A stretch of 64,000 bases of DNA from NCBI GenBank assembly GCA_963921825.1, contig OY997589.1, positions 79,716,523 to 79,780,522 on the forward strand, read 5' to 3'. The stretch comes from Erodium maritimum (taxonomy: Eukaryota; Streptophyta; Magnoliopsida; Geraniales; Geraniaceae). The notes below the pieces were generated by a model. The model saw nothing but the letters and a program-made list of their open reading frames with translations. It had not been told where the DNA came from and did no database searches. Both the position numbers and the translations under genes were made by a program. Shown one piece after another: positions 20,250-31,968 of this stretch (within the stretch, counting starts at the first letter, position 1; each line of letters starts with the position of its first letter).

Positions 20250-20510
20250 ATTGACGGTAATCTTGTAATTGATCACAATCATAAGATTTAGGTTTATTAG
20301 GGATTGTTTTCTTTATTGTCGATATTGTAAGTAGTAGGCATAATCCGTTTCCTCTTTTGATATTGTAAGTAAGACTTTTTCTCCTCAAAACCACCATGGG
20401 ACAGCTCCCAGTACCGTGAGCGTGCCCGTGACGCGCACAGACCCAACTTTCCATATCCGATTTGAAAAGGAAAATTTGCCCCTTTCAATTCCAATTTTGA
20501 GGAGAAAAAG
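20250..20510 (+). other. Probable copia LTR start with an inverted repeat
   Basis: Follows the polypurine tract, so the first part is probably the copia 3' LTR. AAGACTTTTTCTCCTCAAAA at about 20367-20386 is complementary to TTTTGAGGAGAAAAAGT at about 20494-20510, giving a stem of about 17 bp around a 110-base loop. The point where copia LTR gives way to the next LTR is not clear. Confidence 0.35.
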
Positions 20511-21530
20511 TCCACCTAAAGTCTTATAAATAGGAAAGAGCTAAGTTAGAGAAGAAAAAAAAAAACTTGTTTTTAACATAACCTTAGAGCGGTAGAAGGT
20601 TGAGAGTGGAGATCCTTGAAGATTGAAGGAGGACCAACTTGGGCAAGAAATTTGTGAGAAGAGAGTGTTAGAATAGAAAGTTAGAGCTTCAATTCATCCT
20701 TTGTAATGTTACATTAGTATTATTTCTCCAACTCTTCAAATATAATGATTGTTCATTATTTCTTTTCTTCATCTTCTTTCTCTATGAATAGGTAAACTCC
20801 ATAATCTAGGGTTATGGGGGATTAGAGGTTTGAATTGCCATGTATTGAATGCATAATATTGTGAAAGATGAATCTAGGTTAAGGTTTATTATTGGTTTGC
20901 TCTTAATGCTCTATCTCCCGTATAGGCTTGATAGATGATGTGAATTAGGATCCAACACTCGAGAGATAAAGATCTTAATTAGTCTAAAATCAATAATAAG
21001 TCGGGTTTAAATCTAGGCTATGGATTAATAGGTTAACACAATTGCAATAACCATAGATTCGTATCGAAAGTTAGAAATTATCAAAGAACCTCGTGCTTTG
21101 GGTCTTCCTACACCTTTGATTTGGGAGAACTAGGTGGTTAGATTTCATTAGGGTCCGAAACATTCGGGAGAAGTTAGGACTAAGTTAGAGATAATTCGTT
21201 GCCCCTATAATAATCAAACTTCACAATAATTCTTGTTATTCAATATGTGGGAATGATCTCTATGAACTCATTCTCTGGATTATTTTTCTCTAATTCTAAT
21301 CTCTTATGATTTACCTGAATACTTGTTCACATTTTCGTTATTGTTAACTTTTTAAAACTCAAACCATCTTTTTAAGGAAACAGCTTAATAACACCTCATA
21401 TAGGAATTGTTTGTCTTGTACTCCTTTGGGTACGATATTCCGGAACTTAAAATTTCAAAAATACTACTTGACGACCGGTACGCTTATCACGTCCTTTTCT
21501 ACACTAAAACTGCATGACGTCATCAAGCTG
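20510..21530 (+). mobile_element. Athila/Tat-like gypsy LTR fragment
   Basis: From TATAAATAGG (20523-20532) to about 21530 the order of landmarks is the same as in the LTR at 50108-51872: TATA box, GGGTTTAAATCTAGGCTA-type block, CCTACACCTTTGATTTGG then AACTAGGTGGTTAG, GGGTCCGAAACATTCGGGAG, GGTACGATATTCCGG and ACTTGACGACCGGTACGCTT. It is diverged from those copies and no matching partner or internal region is adjacent. An old partial LTR. Confidence 0.5.
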
Positions 21531-22600
21531 TCGGCGCACATGGATTTTATTTCTCTTTACCACATTTTGTTCAAATAACTTGGTTATGTTGTTTTTTGTG
21601 ATTGGAATTCAAGTCATATCATTGAGATTATCATCCAATGTCAATCTTTCGTGGATCTAAAGTGCACATTTGCCCGTTATCAATCACTTTACAAGGAGAG
21701 TAAAACACACTCCATAGTGTGATGTTACAATGAGTTTTGCACAATGTGAAGTGGCTTTTCAAGTGTGAAAGTAGGAGCATATTGGAAAGGGAGAGAAAAG
21801 TAACACAAAAAGCCTTGAGTTATGGCCAAATGTGTCATGAAACAGGGGAGCTACTTAAAGGTTTGACAAATAACATGATATGAAGAATCTATTTTAGATC
21901 GTACATAAATGTGTGTAAGGTCAAAAGCCTAATCACATATTGATTGGGATCATCAACCATCAGTTGTTGACAAATCACTATCTCTTTTTACCTTTTTGCC
22001 CCCAAAATAAAAATAAAACTATACTGTACTAAGTTAGCTGAAGGAGAAGAAAATTCAACTAGTTTCGTTTTGAAATAGAAAATTTGACAAATAAAGTAAA
22101 AATATACTGATATATCAATATAAAAAAAAATACTATTTCTGTTTAATTTTTCTTGTAGGTCCTACCCATCAAAAATTTCTCCAGTATCCACTTAGTGGAT
22201 AAACTCCCCATGCATATTGCATGCGATGTAATAAAGCTAGACAATACAATTGAATTTCTGTCAGTTTTTTTTGGCTCAAATGATATAACACATTCGAAAG
22301 AGCTATATTTGATCGGACTTATTAAAATGTCTGGTGCTTCTCAAGCTATACAAGTTGAGATGATATAATTTAGTTAGTTGATGTAATTGAAACCAAATAA
22401 TTCTGCGGTAAAAATCACTCTTTTTTGTCTAAGGAAATTACCTATGTTGAACTTAGAGCTTGATATTGATATGTACAATGGTGGAGAAAATGTAAAAATG
22501 GGAGAAGGAGAGACAATTGTGAAATAAGTGGACAAAGGAAGAAAAATGGTTAATTTTTAAAAAGAGAATCCATTTAATAGTAGGAGACTACCCGGTATGC
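21531..22600. other. No gene seen
   Basis: AT-rich intergenic sequence. Long A and T runs near 22118-22130 and 22265-22275. I found no coding frame, TIR or LTR signature. Confidence 0.5.
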
Positions 22601-22609
22601 TTCTTCTGC

Positions 22610-22770
22610 TAGTGATCTTTGAGCTGCTTCACCAACAAGGGGTATGGTTCTGTTGCCATGGATTGTCAATCCTTATAGAGCTCGTTCTAGTACTCTCTAG
22701 TGTCACTCCCGTGTATCATCCAAGCCACAACTAGCCTCCTCTCCTCAACGTCGGTCCACATCGGTGTCAT
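22610..22770 (-). pseudogene. Harbinger ORF1 remnant (Myb/SANT)
   Basis: Minus strand reads MTPMWTDVEERRLVVAWMIH, which lines up with the WSTDEDERLVRAWMHHSYDS motif of the ORF1 at 3276-3560. Several in-frame stops follow within 60 residues. A short but distinctive match. Confidence 0.45.
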
Positions 22771-22800
22771 GGATTCGGTGGTGTATGAAATAATGGACTA

Positions 22801-22890
22801 CCGATTCTGTTTTGGTGAGAGGTTTGGAGAAGAGGTGTGAGGCCGATTCTGTTTTAGTTGGAGGTTTGGAGAAGAGGTGTGGAGGCCGAT
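22801..22890. repeat. 42 bp tandem duplication
   Basis: CCGATTCTGTTTT begins copies at 22801 and 22843, each running to GAAGAGGTGTG-GAGG, with a truncated third start at 22885. The unit is about 42 bp. Confidence 0.75.
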
Positions 22891-23584
22891 TCTGCTAATG
22901 GGTTGGTATAAATAGGGAGCAGAATCGTAGGGTTCCAAATTCAAAGTAAAGAATCAGTCAAATTCTTATTTTGACAGAATCGGTGAGTAATTATGAAGGC
23001 AGATTCGGGTCATGTGACCATGAGGGAACGAATCGGTCAAACCATATATGCCAAGTAATAAAGGACAATCATAAACACCACATTTATTACGAACTTTACG
23101 GTCAGGTTTTTAGAGTACAAAATAAAACCTCACTTGTTCGAAACCAGGAACGTTAATACGAAAATAGATCACTGAGCATGCTAGTTGTGGTTCATAGCCG
23201 AAACATCTCGAAAATAAAAGCCTCGTGGTTGGCTCTCTCGAGCGGGGTCCAATCATTCGTGTTGAGAGAAACTGCTTCGGCATACTACATGATCATTAAC
23301 AACTGATACTTCATTAGCTTTGCCTTGGTTCGCTCGAGCCGACCACAACGACGTTGTTCTCGTTCCATCCTGTACAGTACTGGTGGCGAACCCACGTCAT
23401 CTTGAGAAGCACCGCTCTCGTTCTCAGAATCCATAATTTTGGTTGGACACTTCTACTTTGGGAAAAGTTTCGGATTGCGTCATTGAACATTGATATTGGG
23501 TTGCCTTGAGATACTAGTGCGTTGTTTTTAAGAAAATACATTTACTTGAAAAAATGGTTAACAATTACCAAGTAACTACATATC

Positions 23585-24083
23585 GTCATCCATAACGACC
23601 TCATGCCTGAATAAAGTCCAAATGTGTTCAATCAAATCAGCCTTGAGATACTGGTCGATGTTCGATCCTCTACTTGGCTTGATCGGTACCAGATGTCATT
23701 GTACTCTAGTAATGGCCCTCGATAGATGGGTAACATCGTTTGTTCAGACGGGATCCATTCTATGTCTCCCTAAAAGGTGTCCCGTTCGTTATCGACAATC
23801 ATGTTGTGTATGATAATGCACACCCGTATGATCATAGAAAGTTTCCTATCATCCCAACCCCGAGTAGGCCTACTGATGATATGGAAACGAGCTTGCAGTA
23901 CCCCGAATGATCTCTCCACATCCTTCCTTGCGGCATGTTGTTTCCTTGCGTATAACACGTGCCTCGGTAGTTGTGGAGTCGGGATAGACTTCGCAAAGCA
24001 TGCCCACGATGGATAAATTCTATCTATCAGGTAGTAAGGAGTGTCATAATACGTACCGTTCACCTCATACTCGATCGGAGGCT
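23585..24083 (-). pseudogene. PIF/Harbinger transposase, C-terminal part
   Basis: A clear match to the plant PIF/DDE_Tnp_4 C-terminus: VNGTYYDTPYYLIDRIYPSW, then ARKDVERSFGVLQARFHII and VCIIIHNMIVDNERDTF. The transposase cuts and rejoins element DNA in the nucleus; ARKDVERAFGVLQ carries the conserved glutamate region of the DDE fold. A decayed tail ending near 23585 reads RSSQVEDRTSTSISRLI, like the family's end. The N-terminal continuation is at 28066-28266, across the gypsy-type insertion. The open part spans 24063-23770; beyond it a stop is read. Confidence 0.85.
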
Positions 24084-24088
24084 GGTCA

Positions 24089-26981
24089 TGTCACGCCCCA
24101 AATCCGGTTTTGACCGAATTCGAGATGCGACTTAAGACAAAATAATAAAAAAGTAAGTAGGATAAATAAACGAGTCTCAAATGCAATTTAGAGTTTCGAA
24201 GATTCAACGAGTCAACAGCTCGATAATAAAAACAAGTCAAAACAGTAATAAGACTATACGTCTCTAGACACTCGCCCGAATCCCCGCAAGCTCCCTAGCT
24301 CCGAGAATCCTACTAGTACAAGTCCCGCTCAGCACCTGAAACACAACAAAGTAGGGGGGTGAGCTTACTCTCAGTAGAAAAAGTAGTTAAGGATCTGAAT
24401 CTCAGTTCATCACCATGGGTAACCGTCCAATTATGGCATACTAGTAAGCATAACGGTTAAAAGTCAAATTAAACGATTACTCCAAGACAACGCTTGGCCT
24501 ACACTCAGGCACAACCCGTAAAACAACCTCACAACGAACCGAACCCAAACCACTTTCCACAACTAGCTCTTGACACTCATCACCTAACAATTCTCAACGA
24601 ACAATGCCCACGGCTATCTCACAACCGATCACACGTGCGAACTCGCACGGCAACACAAGATCAGGTATAACAGCACATCGAGTCACCAAACACTCTCACA
24701 AGACTAAAGTCACACTTAACCCACTGCACAACGCTAGACAGCACGCACGACACACACAACAGACAACGCACAAAGCCAAACAACACGCATAGCACACACA
24801 GCAGACCCACCCTAACATGGTATAATCATTTCCAACGTCTCCGGCTATCACAACCTGTTCCACTTATGTCGCACTGAAACACGAAGCCTCGGTCCCGACA
24901 CCCGGTTACCGATCACTTTCTCGAAATCAATAAACGTACTTAGAACAATGCACAAAGCCAACAAACAGGTATAAAACACACAGCGAGCCACACAAAGATA
25001 ACGTACAATAGTTTCCAACGTCGTTGAATGCACTAAGCCATTTGCACTGAGCCTCTTATATCGTATTGGACCACACAACATCAGTCCCGATATCTTCCTC
25101 TCACTGAGACTGAGGGTAACATCCTCGACCGGAGATCCCTCAGTCCGATGTCTTCCGAGCACACAGACCTGGGCCTTACCCACACACGTACTGGACCGGC
25201 ACACACTTCGGTCGTACACCGTCCCGGACTACGAGTCATTAGGATACTGATCACGCCATCCTTGGCCTCGATACACCACACGGTTACGCCTTCTCTTGGG
25301 ATACACAACATGGATAAAACAAGCAGCACAAAGCCAAAGCCGATCTTAGTATACCAACCGGACCATCTCAACATAGCACACAACCGGTCTATCACTCACC
25401 CGGTCATATCACAACAAAGGGTTCACGTCATGTCAAACACGGCACACTTGCCCACACACAGTCACAACATGCAATACCGAGTATAATCTTATTTAGACTC
25501 TCACACATCGATTATAACACACAACACACAATCCTAGGGCTCGACATGGCCCATCTACCAGCACGGCAATTTCCTAAGTATTTAAAGCAGGTAAATTAGT
25601 AAATCACATCCTACATGTTACTAAGACTCGTCCGGTATTTAGTAATTGAAAGCGAGTATTATAGTGAATCACATCCTATATGCCATCTAGGACCTTTCCG
25701 GTTATTATTATTTCCTAATCATGCTCGCTAGTAACTTTCCGTAATTAAAGCGGTATCCGCTACTCTCCCTACCTCAAGACGATAACAACAGCTGCGTCTC
25801 CTAGCTGCTGACGTCCTGCCCTAACTCCGGTCTTCTCGGGCGAAGTCTGCGAAGTCCAAGTCTGGGTTTTAACAGTTAAAAAGTCCAATCAGTCCCGGTA
25901 TGTCCAAAGTCCCCGGATTTGTCCAAAACGTCCTTTAATTAACCAATTTTAAGTCAAATAATTTAAATTAATTAATTATTAAAAACTGCCGACCCGGATC
26001 CGAGAACCAGACCCGGATCCGACCCGGTCCAAAAACCTGACCCGACCGGACCCAGATCCGACCCCGGACCCGGCTCCAGACCCGGTCCAGACCCGGACCA
26101 AAGCCCGAGTCCAGAACCCGTCCAAACCTGTGCCTGGCCCAAGGTTCGAGCCTCCGGCCCAATGGTCTGTCACGGCCCAACCATCCTGGCCCAAGCCCGC
26201 GTTGCTCGGTCTGAGCTGGTTGTAGCTCCGGCGATGCCAACGTTCTCCGGCCACCGCCCACGGCGTCAGGAACACTCGCGAAGAGGGAAACGAGGGCGGC
26301 GAAGGGCGTCAGGGGCTTTAGCAAGGTCGTGGCTGCGGCGGCGCTGGTTGGAACACGACGCAACTCTGCTCCCGTTTCAGATCTGACGAGGGCGGAGCTC
26401 GCCGTCGATGGTTCTGGTCAAGATCGCTCGAATCGAGCTCGGGGTGACACAGTTTCAAGCGAGGCGAGGTCGGGGAAGAAGGATGAAGGCGAGGGACCTC
26501 GAACCGTGAAGCTTTCCTCCTTCGCCGACATTGTTCAAGTTCGAGAAGAAGACGGCGAAGGGGGGGGGGTGGTTTGTCGACGGACCTCGATTCCGTTCGA
26601 TTCACACTCGAGGGTGAGGGATACTGCGAAGCTCGCCGGTTTCTAGTGCGAGAGAGGGAGAGAAGAAACGATGAAGGATCGAGGGAGAAGAGAGAAGAAC
26701 GAAGAGGGAGAAGAGCTGCGATTCCTCGGGACGCGTGTGGCGCGAGGTTGAAGAAGGCGAGGGTTCGCTAGGGTTGGGCCGCGCCTGTGTCTCACGGGCA
26801 TGGCTACGCGCGCGGGCTTGGGCTCGTCCTCTGATGGGCCCAAGTCTCAGCCCAGAGTCCAGTTCAGTCCAAAAAAACTCTCCTTTTTTTATTTTTCTTT
26901 TTAAAATTCACCCGTTGCAATTCTCCACCCCGACGTTTCAAATTTCTAAAAAGTACTCTTTTAAACAAGGTGGACTTTACA
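24089..26981 (-). repeat. 3' LTR of the partial Tekay-type element
   Basis: 2893 bp. Same end signature as the other Tekay-type LTRs here. Related in sequence to the solo LTR at 60122-62853, for example in the shared CGCCCGAGAAGACCGGAGTT and ACGTCAGCAGCT blocks. Contains a degenerate repeat of about 180 bp (24768-25110) and a GACCCGGATCC-rich stretch (25990-26110). Confidence 0.85.
24336..24380 (-). promoter_or_regulatory. Conserved LTR motif plus acceptor-like CAG/G
   Basis: Minus strand: CTACTGAGAGTAAGCTCACC at 24377-24358, followed by a T-rich tract and GTGTTTCAG/G ending at 24336. Same layout as in the four other Tekay-type loci. Confidence 0.45.
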
Positions 26982-27469
26982 GTCTACCCCCTTAAAAGAA
27001 TTTCGTCCTCGAAATTTAAAACGAACGCGCTCTACTTGATCCTATCTCGGAGAACGTCCGATTATAACTCCCAGTCCACTTATCCTTCATGTACACAGAA
27101 ACACTTAAACCACTCAATCGATACCGGAATTCTCCATCGGTAGAGACGTCGCCCCGACACACACAGCTTGGTTGAGATATTCTATACCAGAATCGTCCGT
27201 CGGTATAGGTATCATACCAGGACCCTTCTCACACCGTCCTGAAAATGGATCTCACACACCGACACTTCTCCTCAATTACCCACTTCACATAAACGAGTAT
27301 TACACACACAACCAACCAAAGAAATAAGCCCACGTCCAACCACTCACGATAGAACGAGGAAACAACACGTAATCTCAATCAATTTACACGTCGTTCCCTC
27401 CAAAGTCACCACAAAACTGAAGACACACAGATACCATTTCCTCAGGGTCCGAACGGGTTTGGATACCTC

Positions 27470-27650
27470 GTGCGTACCTTATCCTCGCGCCTCCGCGTCG
27501 ACTCTGCGCGGTTCTCATCGTTCACAATCCACGCGACCCTTCAGTCGCCTTTCTAGCAGCTCGGACCACAAGGGTCAACTGTAAATCCTCAGGTGTTCCC
27601 TGCTTGGGTAAATGACCCGACCTACCATCCAACGTTTCGTACGGTGCCAT
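27470..27650 (-). pseudogene. Gypsy integrase remnant
   Basis: MAPYETLDGRSGHL and MRTAQSRRGGARI on the minus strand correspond to MAPFEALYGRPC and LKTAQSREKSY of the integrase of the Tekay-like element at 30514-41024. Strongly decayed. Confidence 0.5.
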
Positions 27651-28065
27651 AGTGTTACTGGCCTGAAAGCGTTGTGGTAGTCGTACTCGACGATTTGTTT
27701 CCGGATACCTCGTGAGGTACTCCCACTTTTACCAAACACTGCACATACTCGTCAACCACAACGTACTTAGTCGGGGTGTCAAGACGCCAGGACCACATCC
27801 AGGTTCCACTCCTAGACCCCCACGTCTCATCAAGTGTAAAGAAACAGAAGAATGCGATTTCTGTGGGTTATGGGCCCACCACGCTTCCGCTGCGCCACTC
27901 TGATCTCATCGTCACCAAGTCTCAGCCCAGACTCCAGTTCAGTCCAAAAAAAAAATCTCCTCTTTTTTTATTTTTCTTTTTAAAATTTACCCGTTGCAAT
28001 TCTCTACCCCGACGTTTCAAATTGCTAAAAAGTACTCTATTAAACAAGGCGGGCTTTACAGGTCA

Positions 28066-28266
28066 CCCCGATATACATGCGCAAATATGGACGATTGGTT
28101 CAGAACATTAATATCATTGTTTAATCCTGGCATACTAAAGTACGATCACGTATTCATATGGAATGCGTTGTTTCGAGAACGAGTTCTCAACGACAACCTG
28201 GGATTTCATCGGCATAGACGGTCATCGCACATCGAAAATACCTGGCCTGAGCACCCCAATGTCTGA
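28066..28266 (-). pseudogene. PIF/Harbinger transposase, central part
   Basis: Minus strand reads FSMPGLNNDINVLNQSSIF, the family motif 'F..PG..NDINVL..S.'. It includes the conserved aspartate that follows the first catalytic region. The right-hand GGTCA duplication of the gypsy-type insertion adjoins it, and the gene resumes at 24083. Upstream is too decayed to follow. Several stops. Confidence 0.75.
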
Positions 28267-28289
28267 GATGGAAATTCTCGATGTTGTTG

Positions 28290-30130
28290 CTGAAAAGGTC
28301 GAGGGGGCGCCTAGGACCTATCTACGGTCGCTATCTTGATGGCTATAAGGACACAAAGGCGAGGAGTGTGAAATAGAAGGGCAATGCCAAGGCTGAGACT
28401 CCTACCGACACATTATTGTCCAAAAACTTGTCAAACATCAAGAAGCACCGTCTGGCGCAGCTCGAGGCTTCGGAGTCACTTTTCTGGGAGATCTGCTTAG
28501 TCTAGGATATGGAGACCTCCTGCATAGAGGACGAGTATTTGACTGCCCATCAACTCGCTCTCCAGGGCATGACGAAGAGGATCTCTAGGTTGTTGGAATA
28601 TGGTGTTCACGTGTTTTCTAGCAATCCTCCGGTTTTATTAATGTACTTATGTTTCATAGTGTTGGTTAGGTTTATCATTTTATCGCACAATGCTAACAAA
28701 CAATAGAGAATTGCCGAGAAACATCCACTAAATTAAGCAAGCTGAAGAAGGCTTCAGCATTTGATTTTATCTTTCCATTATTTGTACTTTGCATTTCAAT
28801 TTTAGAAAATGTCAATATTATTATTTCAATTAAAAAACCAAAATGCTTCTATAGTATTTCGATAATTCTCGTAGCTTTAAACTCACATTAGACTTACTCG
28901 GTCTATTCCCATTACGAGGAAAACAAAACATTTGACTCACAGTCACAATACACAGTAAAATTCTCGCTACTTCTATTCAATTGGTCCGAAAATTAAATCG
29001 GTCTACGTACTCTAACAATAATCTTGTGTACAGTCCAAATCAACATTAATTAAATTCTATTAAACACCGACTTTGCATGGTTATGAAAACTCAGGGCAGT
29101 GTGTGTTTTGTGGCTAATACTTCTAATTTTAGGTCCATATGTCGGATCCTTTGATTCCTTTCATGGGTCCTATATTCGTCCCTTTTCTTTGTAGTCTTGC
29201 GGCATCGTGAAAATTAAGTCACCAAAACTTTAGTATTTTCGTATGTGTGGACAACGTCTCGATCTCTGTCATGACTAGTCGTTGAGATTGAACACTAAGC
29301 TAAACCATCGTTTTAAGTTTCTACTTCAAAGAGATCATCTGAAAAATGTTTTAAACAGAGCGTTCATCTTGTTTCTTTTGTTTTCTGATTGTATTTTCGT
29401 GCGCATAACTTAGTTATTTTCATTTATCTTTTCAATCAGGTGAATAAAGCATGAACTCTCAAACCATAGATTATGTGGGGGTCCTTAAGTAAAATAATAC
29501 ACACATGTATATGAGCATATTCATTGTCCTTAATGATAATCTTGTTACATATACATATACTTACACGTAAACAAGGAATAAAAGAGTTCATGGATGGATT
29601 GGATATATATAGCCAGTTATTGTGTAGGGTTTATGGTCACTGTGCTCTCTTTTGTTTGTATACATATATTTCAATTTTTTGCTTTGGGTTGCTTGTGTTT
29701 GCAAAAGCAAAACACTTTGAATTCAACCTAAAATTCAAAAGAAGAAAGAAGAAGAACTGAAGATTGAATTTGCAATAGAAAGAAAGAAACCCAAAAGCCA
29801 ATTTAAATCAAGGAAAGGCAAGTTGGCCTGAAAATGCAAATTAAAAGCATGAGAGGTGTTGGTGGGTTTGGTAACAAAACCTGCCCCTCCACACTATCCT
29901 CATGGTCCCCATCCCCTTCCTTAGATTCCCTCAATTTTCACATTTTGGAATTAAAAAAATATCGACATAGATATTTTTATGATATATCTTTAGAGCGAAA
30001 CATCATTTATGGGTGTTTTTAATGGTTTTTTTTACTAGATGTTGCGAATTTATTAAATATCATAAATTATAATATATTGTAGTGTATCGGTGAGGGATTT
30101 GACCACTGAAGAACAGGCATGGAACAACCT
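28290..30130. other. No confident gene
   Basis: 28290-28600 reads on the plus strand, with stops, as KNLSNIKKHRLAQLEASESL then DEYLTAHQLALQGMTKRISR. This could be the end of another transposon-type ORF, but I cannot name it. From 28700 to 30130 the DNA is AT-rich with no recognisable feature. A 78-codon frame at 29524-29760 has a hydrophobic middle and a Lys/Arg-rich end but no known match. Confidence 0.35.
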
Positions 30131-30170
30131 TTTTTTGTTAGTCAATGGGAACCTCTGTTTACATTTCTTT

Positions 30171-30510
30171 TTACAAATTGAAGGGTAATCCTCTATTGTG
30201 AAAAAGCATAAGACGGATATCCCGTATGCTGGTCCCGATTAGAGATGCCGGAGGTTCCCCTTTCATGATCATATTGATAAGGACTTGAGCTTCTGAGCGA
30301 ATTAAAAATGGGCCCGTCCCCAGACTGGTCGTATTTCGAAGTGCTGTAGCAATTGCACAAGCCTCCACCATACCAGCAACTAGGCAAAAGCCCGTTTGCT
30401 GCCAGACAAACCGCTCCCCTACATCTCGGGCAAAAACTCCCCAAGCAGATTGATTATAATCCTGAAAAACTGCTCCATCTACAATTCAATGCTTGTGCCT
30501 TCTTCACGTC
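30171..30510 (-). pseudogene. LINE RNase H domain (RVT_3)
   Basis: Minus strand: FQDYNQSAWGVFARDVGERF, then EACAIATALRNTTSLGTGPF and IRSEAQVLINMI, the RVT_3 pattern 'D.A......G.G...RD..G', 'AEA.A...AL' and 'E.DS..VV..I'. The domain degrades element RNA during reverse transcription. The end of the domain is missing beyond 30171. The N-terminal neighbour is the zf-RVT part beyond the gypsy insertion. Confidence 0.75.
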
Positions 30511-30968
30511 AAGTCGTAAATTCCGGTCGAATCGGTGAGACTTGGCGAAGTTTGACTTTCGGTAGGAAAAGTCAACCGATGACTCCGGGAGTCACTTGGG
30601 ACCTTTCCGGGGCCCAAAAAGCTTAGCCGTTATCACGGTTAGCTTAGTTGGGCCATTTCCTTTCGTTTGACTGTAATATTGGAAAAGTCAACTTTGGTCA
30701 AATCCAAACTTTTTATCGACTAAATACTATTAAAATTGGACTGCTGGATTTTAATGAAGGGAGAGTGGTCCCCACTATGCCACATGTCACTAGTGGCTTT
30801 GAGGAAAAGAAAAGAGGCCCAATTGACATTTCTACCCTCATTAGTTGTCCATTAGGGGATAGGAATTAAATGGGTTTTAGTCATTTCTCCTCTTAGGTCT
30901 TTTAAAGCAAGACACAACAATTTCAGCTCATTTCATTTAGTGGTTGCCGAAATTTGCTAAGGAAACAA

Positions 30969-31130
30969 GAGAGGAATCCGGTGTGGGGTAGTATCATAGT
31001 CAGGAGGTCGGTTACCCTGCGGGGAATGGTTATTTGTGATCCAGTATGGTACCTACACCGAGAGAGGAATCCGGTGTGGGGTAGTATCATAGCCGAGAGA
31101 TTGTTTACCCTGCGGGGAATGTTTACTTGT
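30969..31130. repeat. Tandem block in the 5' LTR, two copies
   Basis: GAGAGGAATCCGGTGTGGGG begins copies at about 30969 and 31062; each runs through a CCCTGCGGGGAATG palindrome. The same pair is in the 3' LTR at 40043-40205. Confidence 0.85.
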
Positions 31131-31613
31131 TGCTTCAGCCCGAGTGTATGCGTCCTGCGGGAACATCCCTGGGAGGTTATCCTGTTTCACCCCGATGACC
31201 TATGGTCCTTTGGGGGCATTTCCGAGAATCCCGACGATATGTATCCCTTCAGGGATGTTTCCGGTAGCCCCGATGTATGTGTCTCCTCTGGGCCGAGGGG
31301 AAATCCGACATGACACAAGGACTATCGTGGATCGGAGTATGGGATCCGACATGACACGAGAACCAATTATAGATCGGAGTATTGTGGTTTAGGTTGTTAG
31401 CGTGATATTTACATTCTCATGTTTTAATAGTTCCTTCAAGATTACATCGCTTTCACTTACTTTCTTTAAATACTATTATCCTTAAGAATGTAAGATTACT
31501 ATTATCTTTCTCTCTTCCATAGCATCTTGTTGATTAAGTGTATTAATTGCAAATTGTGCCGTTGTGCTAAAGTAGTTTTATTACCAAATTGGAGGTTACT
31601 TTGTTAATCATTT

Positions 31614-31665
31614 TCCCTACTGAGCGTAAGCTCACTCCCTGTTGTTTTATTTACTGTTTGTACAG
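31614..31665 (+). promoter_or_regulatory. Conserved LTR motif plus acceptor-like CAG/G (5' LTR copy)
   Basis: CCCTACTGAGCGTAAGCTCA followed by CTCC at 31615-31638, then a T-rich tract and TTTGTACAG/G ending at 31665. The 3' LTR has the same at about 40690-40740. Confidence 0.5.
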
Positions 31666-31952
31666 GCGTGCTTGGTGAGTAGTGGACTCGAGGCTCGAGA
31701 GCTTCTGGAGAGTCTGGGCATTTTGTTTTAGAGACGTCTTTTGGTTATCTATAGTGAACCTTATGTTTTACGTACTCTATTTGGAGCCTTGTTTCTCAAC
31801 TACGATTTGGAACTTGTTTATTTGAGTTATTTGATCGAAACCTTATTTGAGTATTTAAATTCATTTAAATTTATCTTTATTTGTTATTATTTAATCTTTG
31901 ATTCAAGTCACGTCTCGAGTCTGGTCAAAACCGGATTTGGGGCGTGACAATT

Positions 31953-31968
31953 TGGTATCAGAGCCTGG
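31953..31968 (+). other. Primer-binding site of the Tekay-like element
   Basis: TGGTATCAGAGCCTGG three bases after the 5' LTR; complementary to the initiator tRNA-Met 3' end, as in Tekay/Del elements. Confidence 0.85.

Larger units (their letters stand above)
24089..28060 (-). mobile_element. Partial Tekay-type gypsy element
   Basis: One insertion flanked by perfect GGTCA duplications (24084-24088 and 28061-28065). Parts present on the minus strand: the first 144 bp of the 5' LTR (28060-27917), a short internal stretch with an integrase remnant (about 27650-27470), the polypurine region with the TTTCGAGGACGAAATTC signature (about 27017-26982), and a full 3' LTR of 2893 bp (26981-24089). The LTR starts TGTAAAG and ends GGCGTGACA. 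Most of the coding region is absent, so the element is broken and incomplete. It lies in a PIF/Harbinger transposase gene. Confidence 0.88.
22600..28300 (-). mobile_element. Second PIF/Harbinger element, interrupted by a Tekay-type element
   Basis: Minus-strand transposase pieces lie at 28266-28066 and 24083-23585, separated exactly by the gypsy-type insertion 24089-28060 (TSD GGTCA). A Myb/SANT-like peptide is at 22770-22610. Both genes of the PIF/Harbinger pair are therefore represented. No terminal inverted repeats were found, so the outer limits are approximate. Decayed, clearly older than the element at 1922-3891. Confidence 0.6.
30514..31949 (+). repeat. 5' LTR of the Tekay-like element
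   Basis: Matches 39570-41024 along nearly its whole length, ending ACCGGATTTGGGGCGTGACA at 31949 next to the primer-binding site. Includes a duplicated 93-95 bp block (30969-31130). Confidence 0.9.

Noticed and set aside
22907-22915. TATAAATAG on the plus strand as a promoter
   Set aside because: No gene or LTR start follows within the next kilobase in that orientation.
26329-26646. Long overlapping open frames on both strands in GC-rich DNA
   Set aside because: They lie inside a Tekay-type LTR; high GC lowers stop frequency. No domain is recognisable.
29524-29760. 78-codon frame with a hydrophobic core
   Set aside because: Isolated, AT-rich, no known relative and no supporting signals.
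31953-31968. tRNA-like sequence
   Set aside because: These and similar TGGTATCAGA matches (12314, 17512) are primer-binding sites next to LTRs; no cloverleaf is present.
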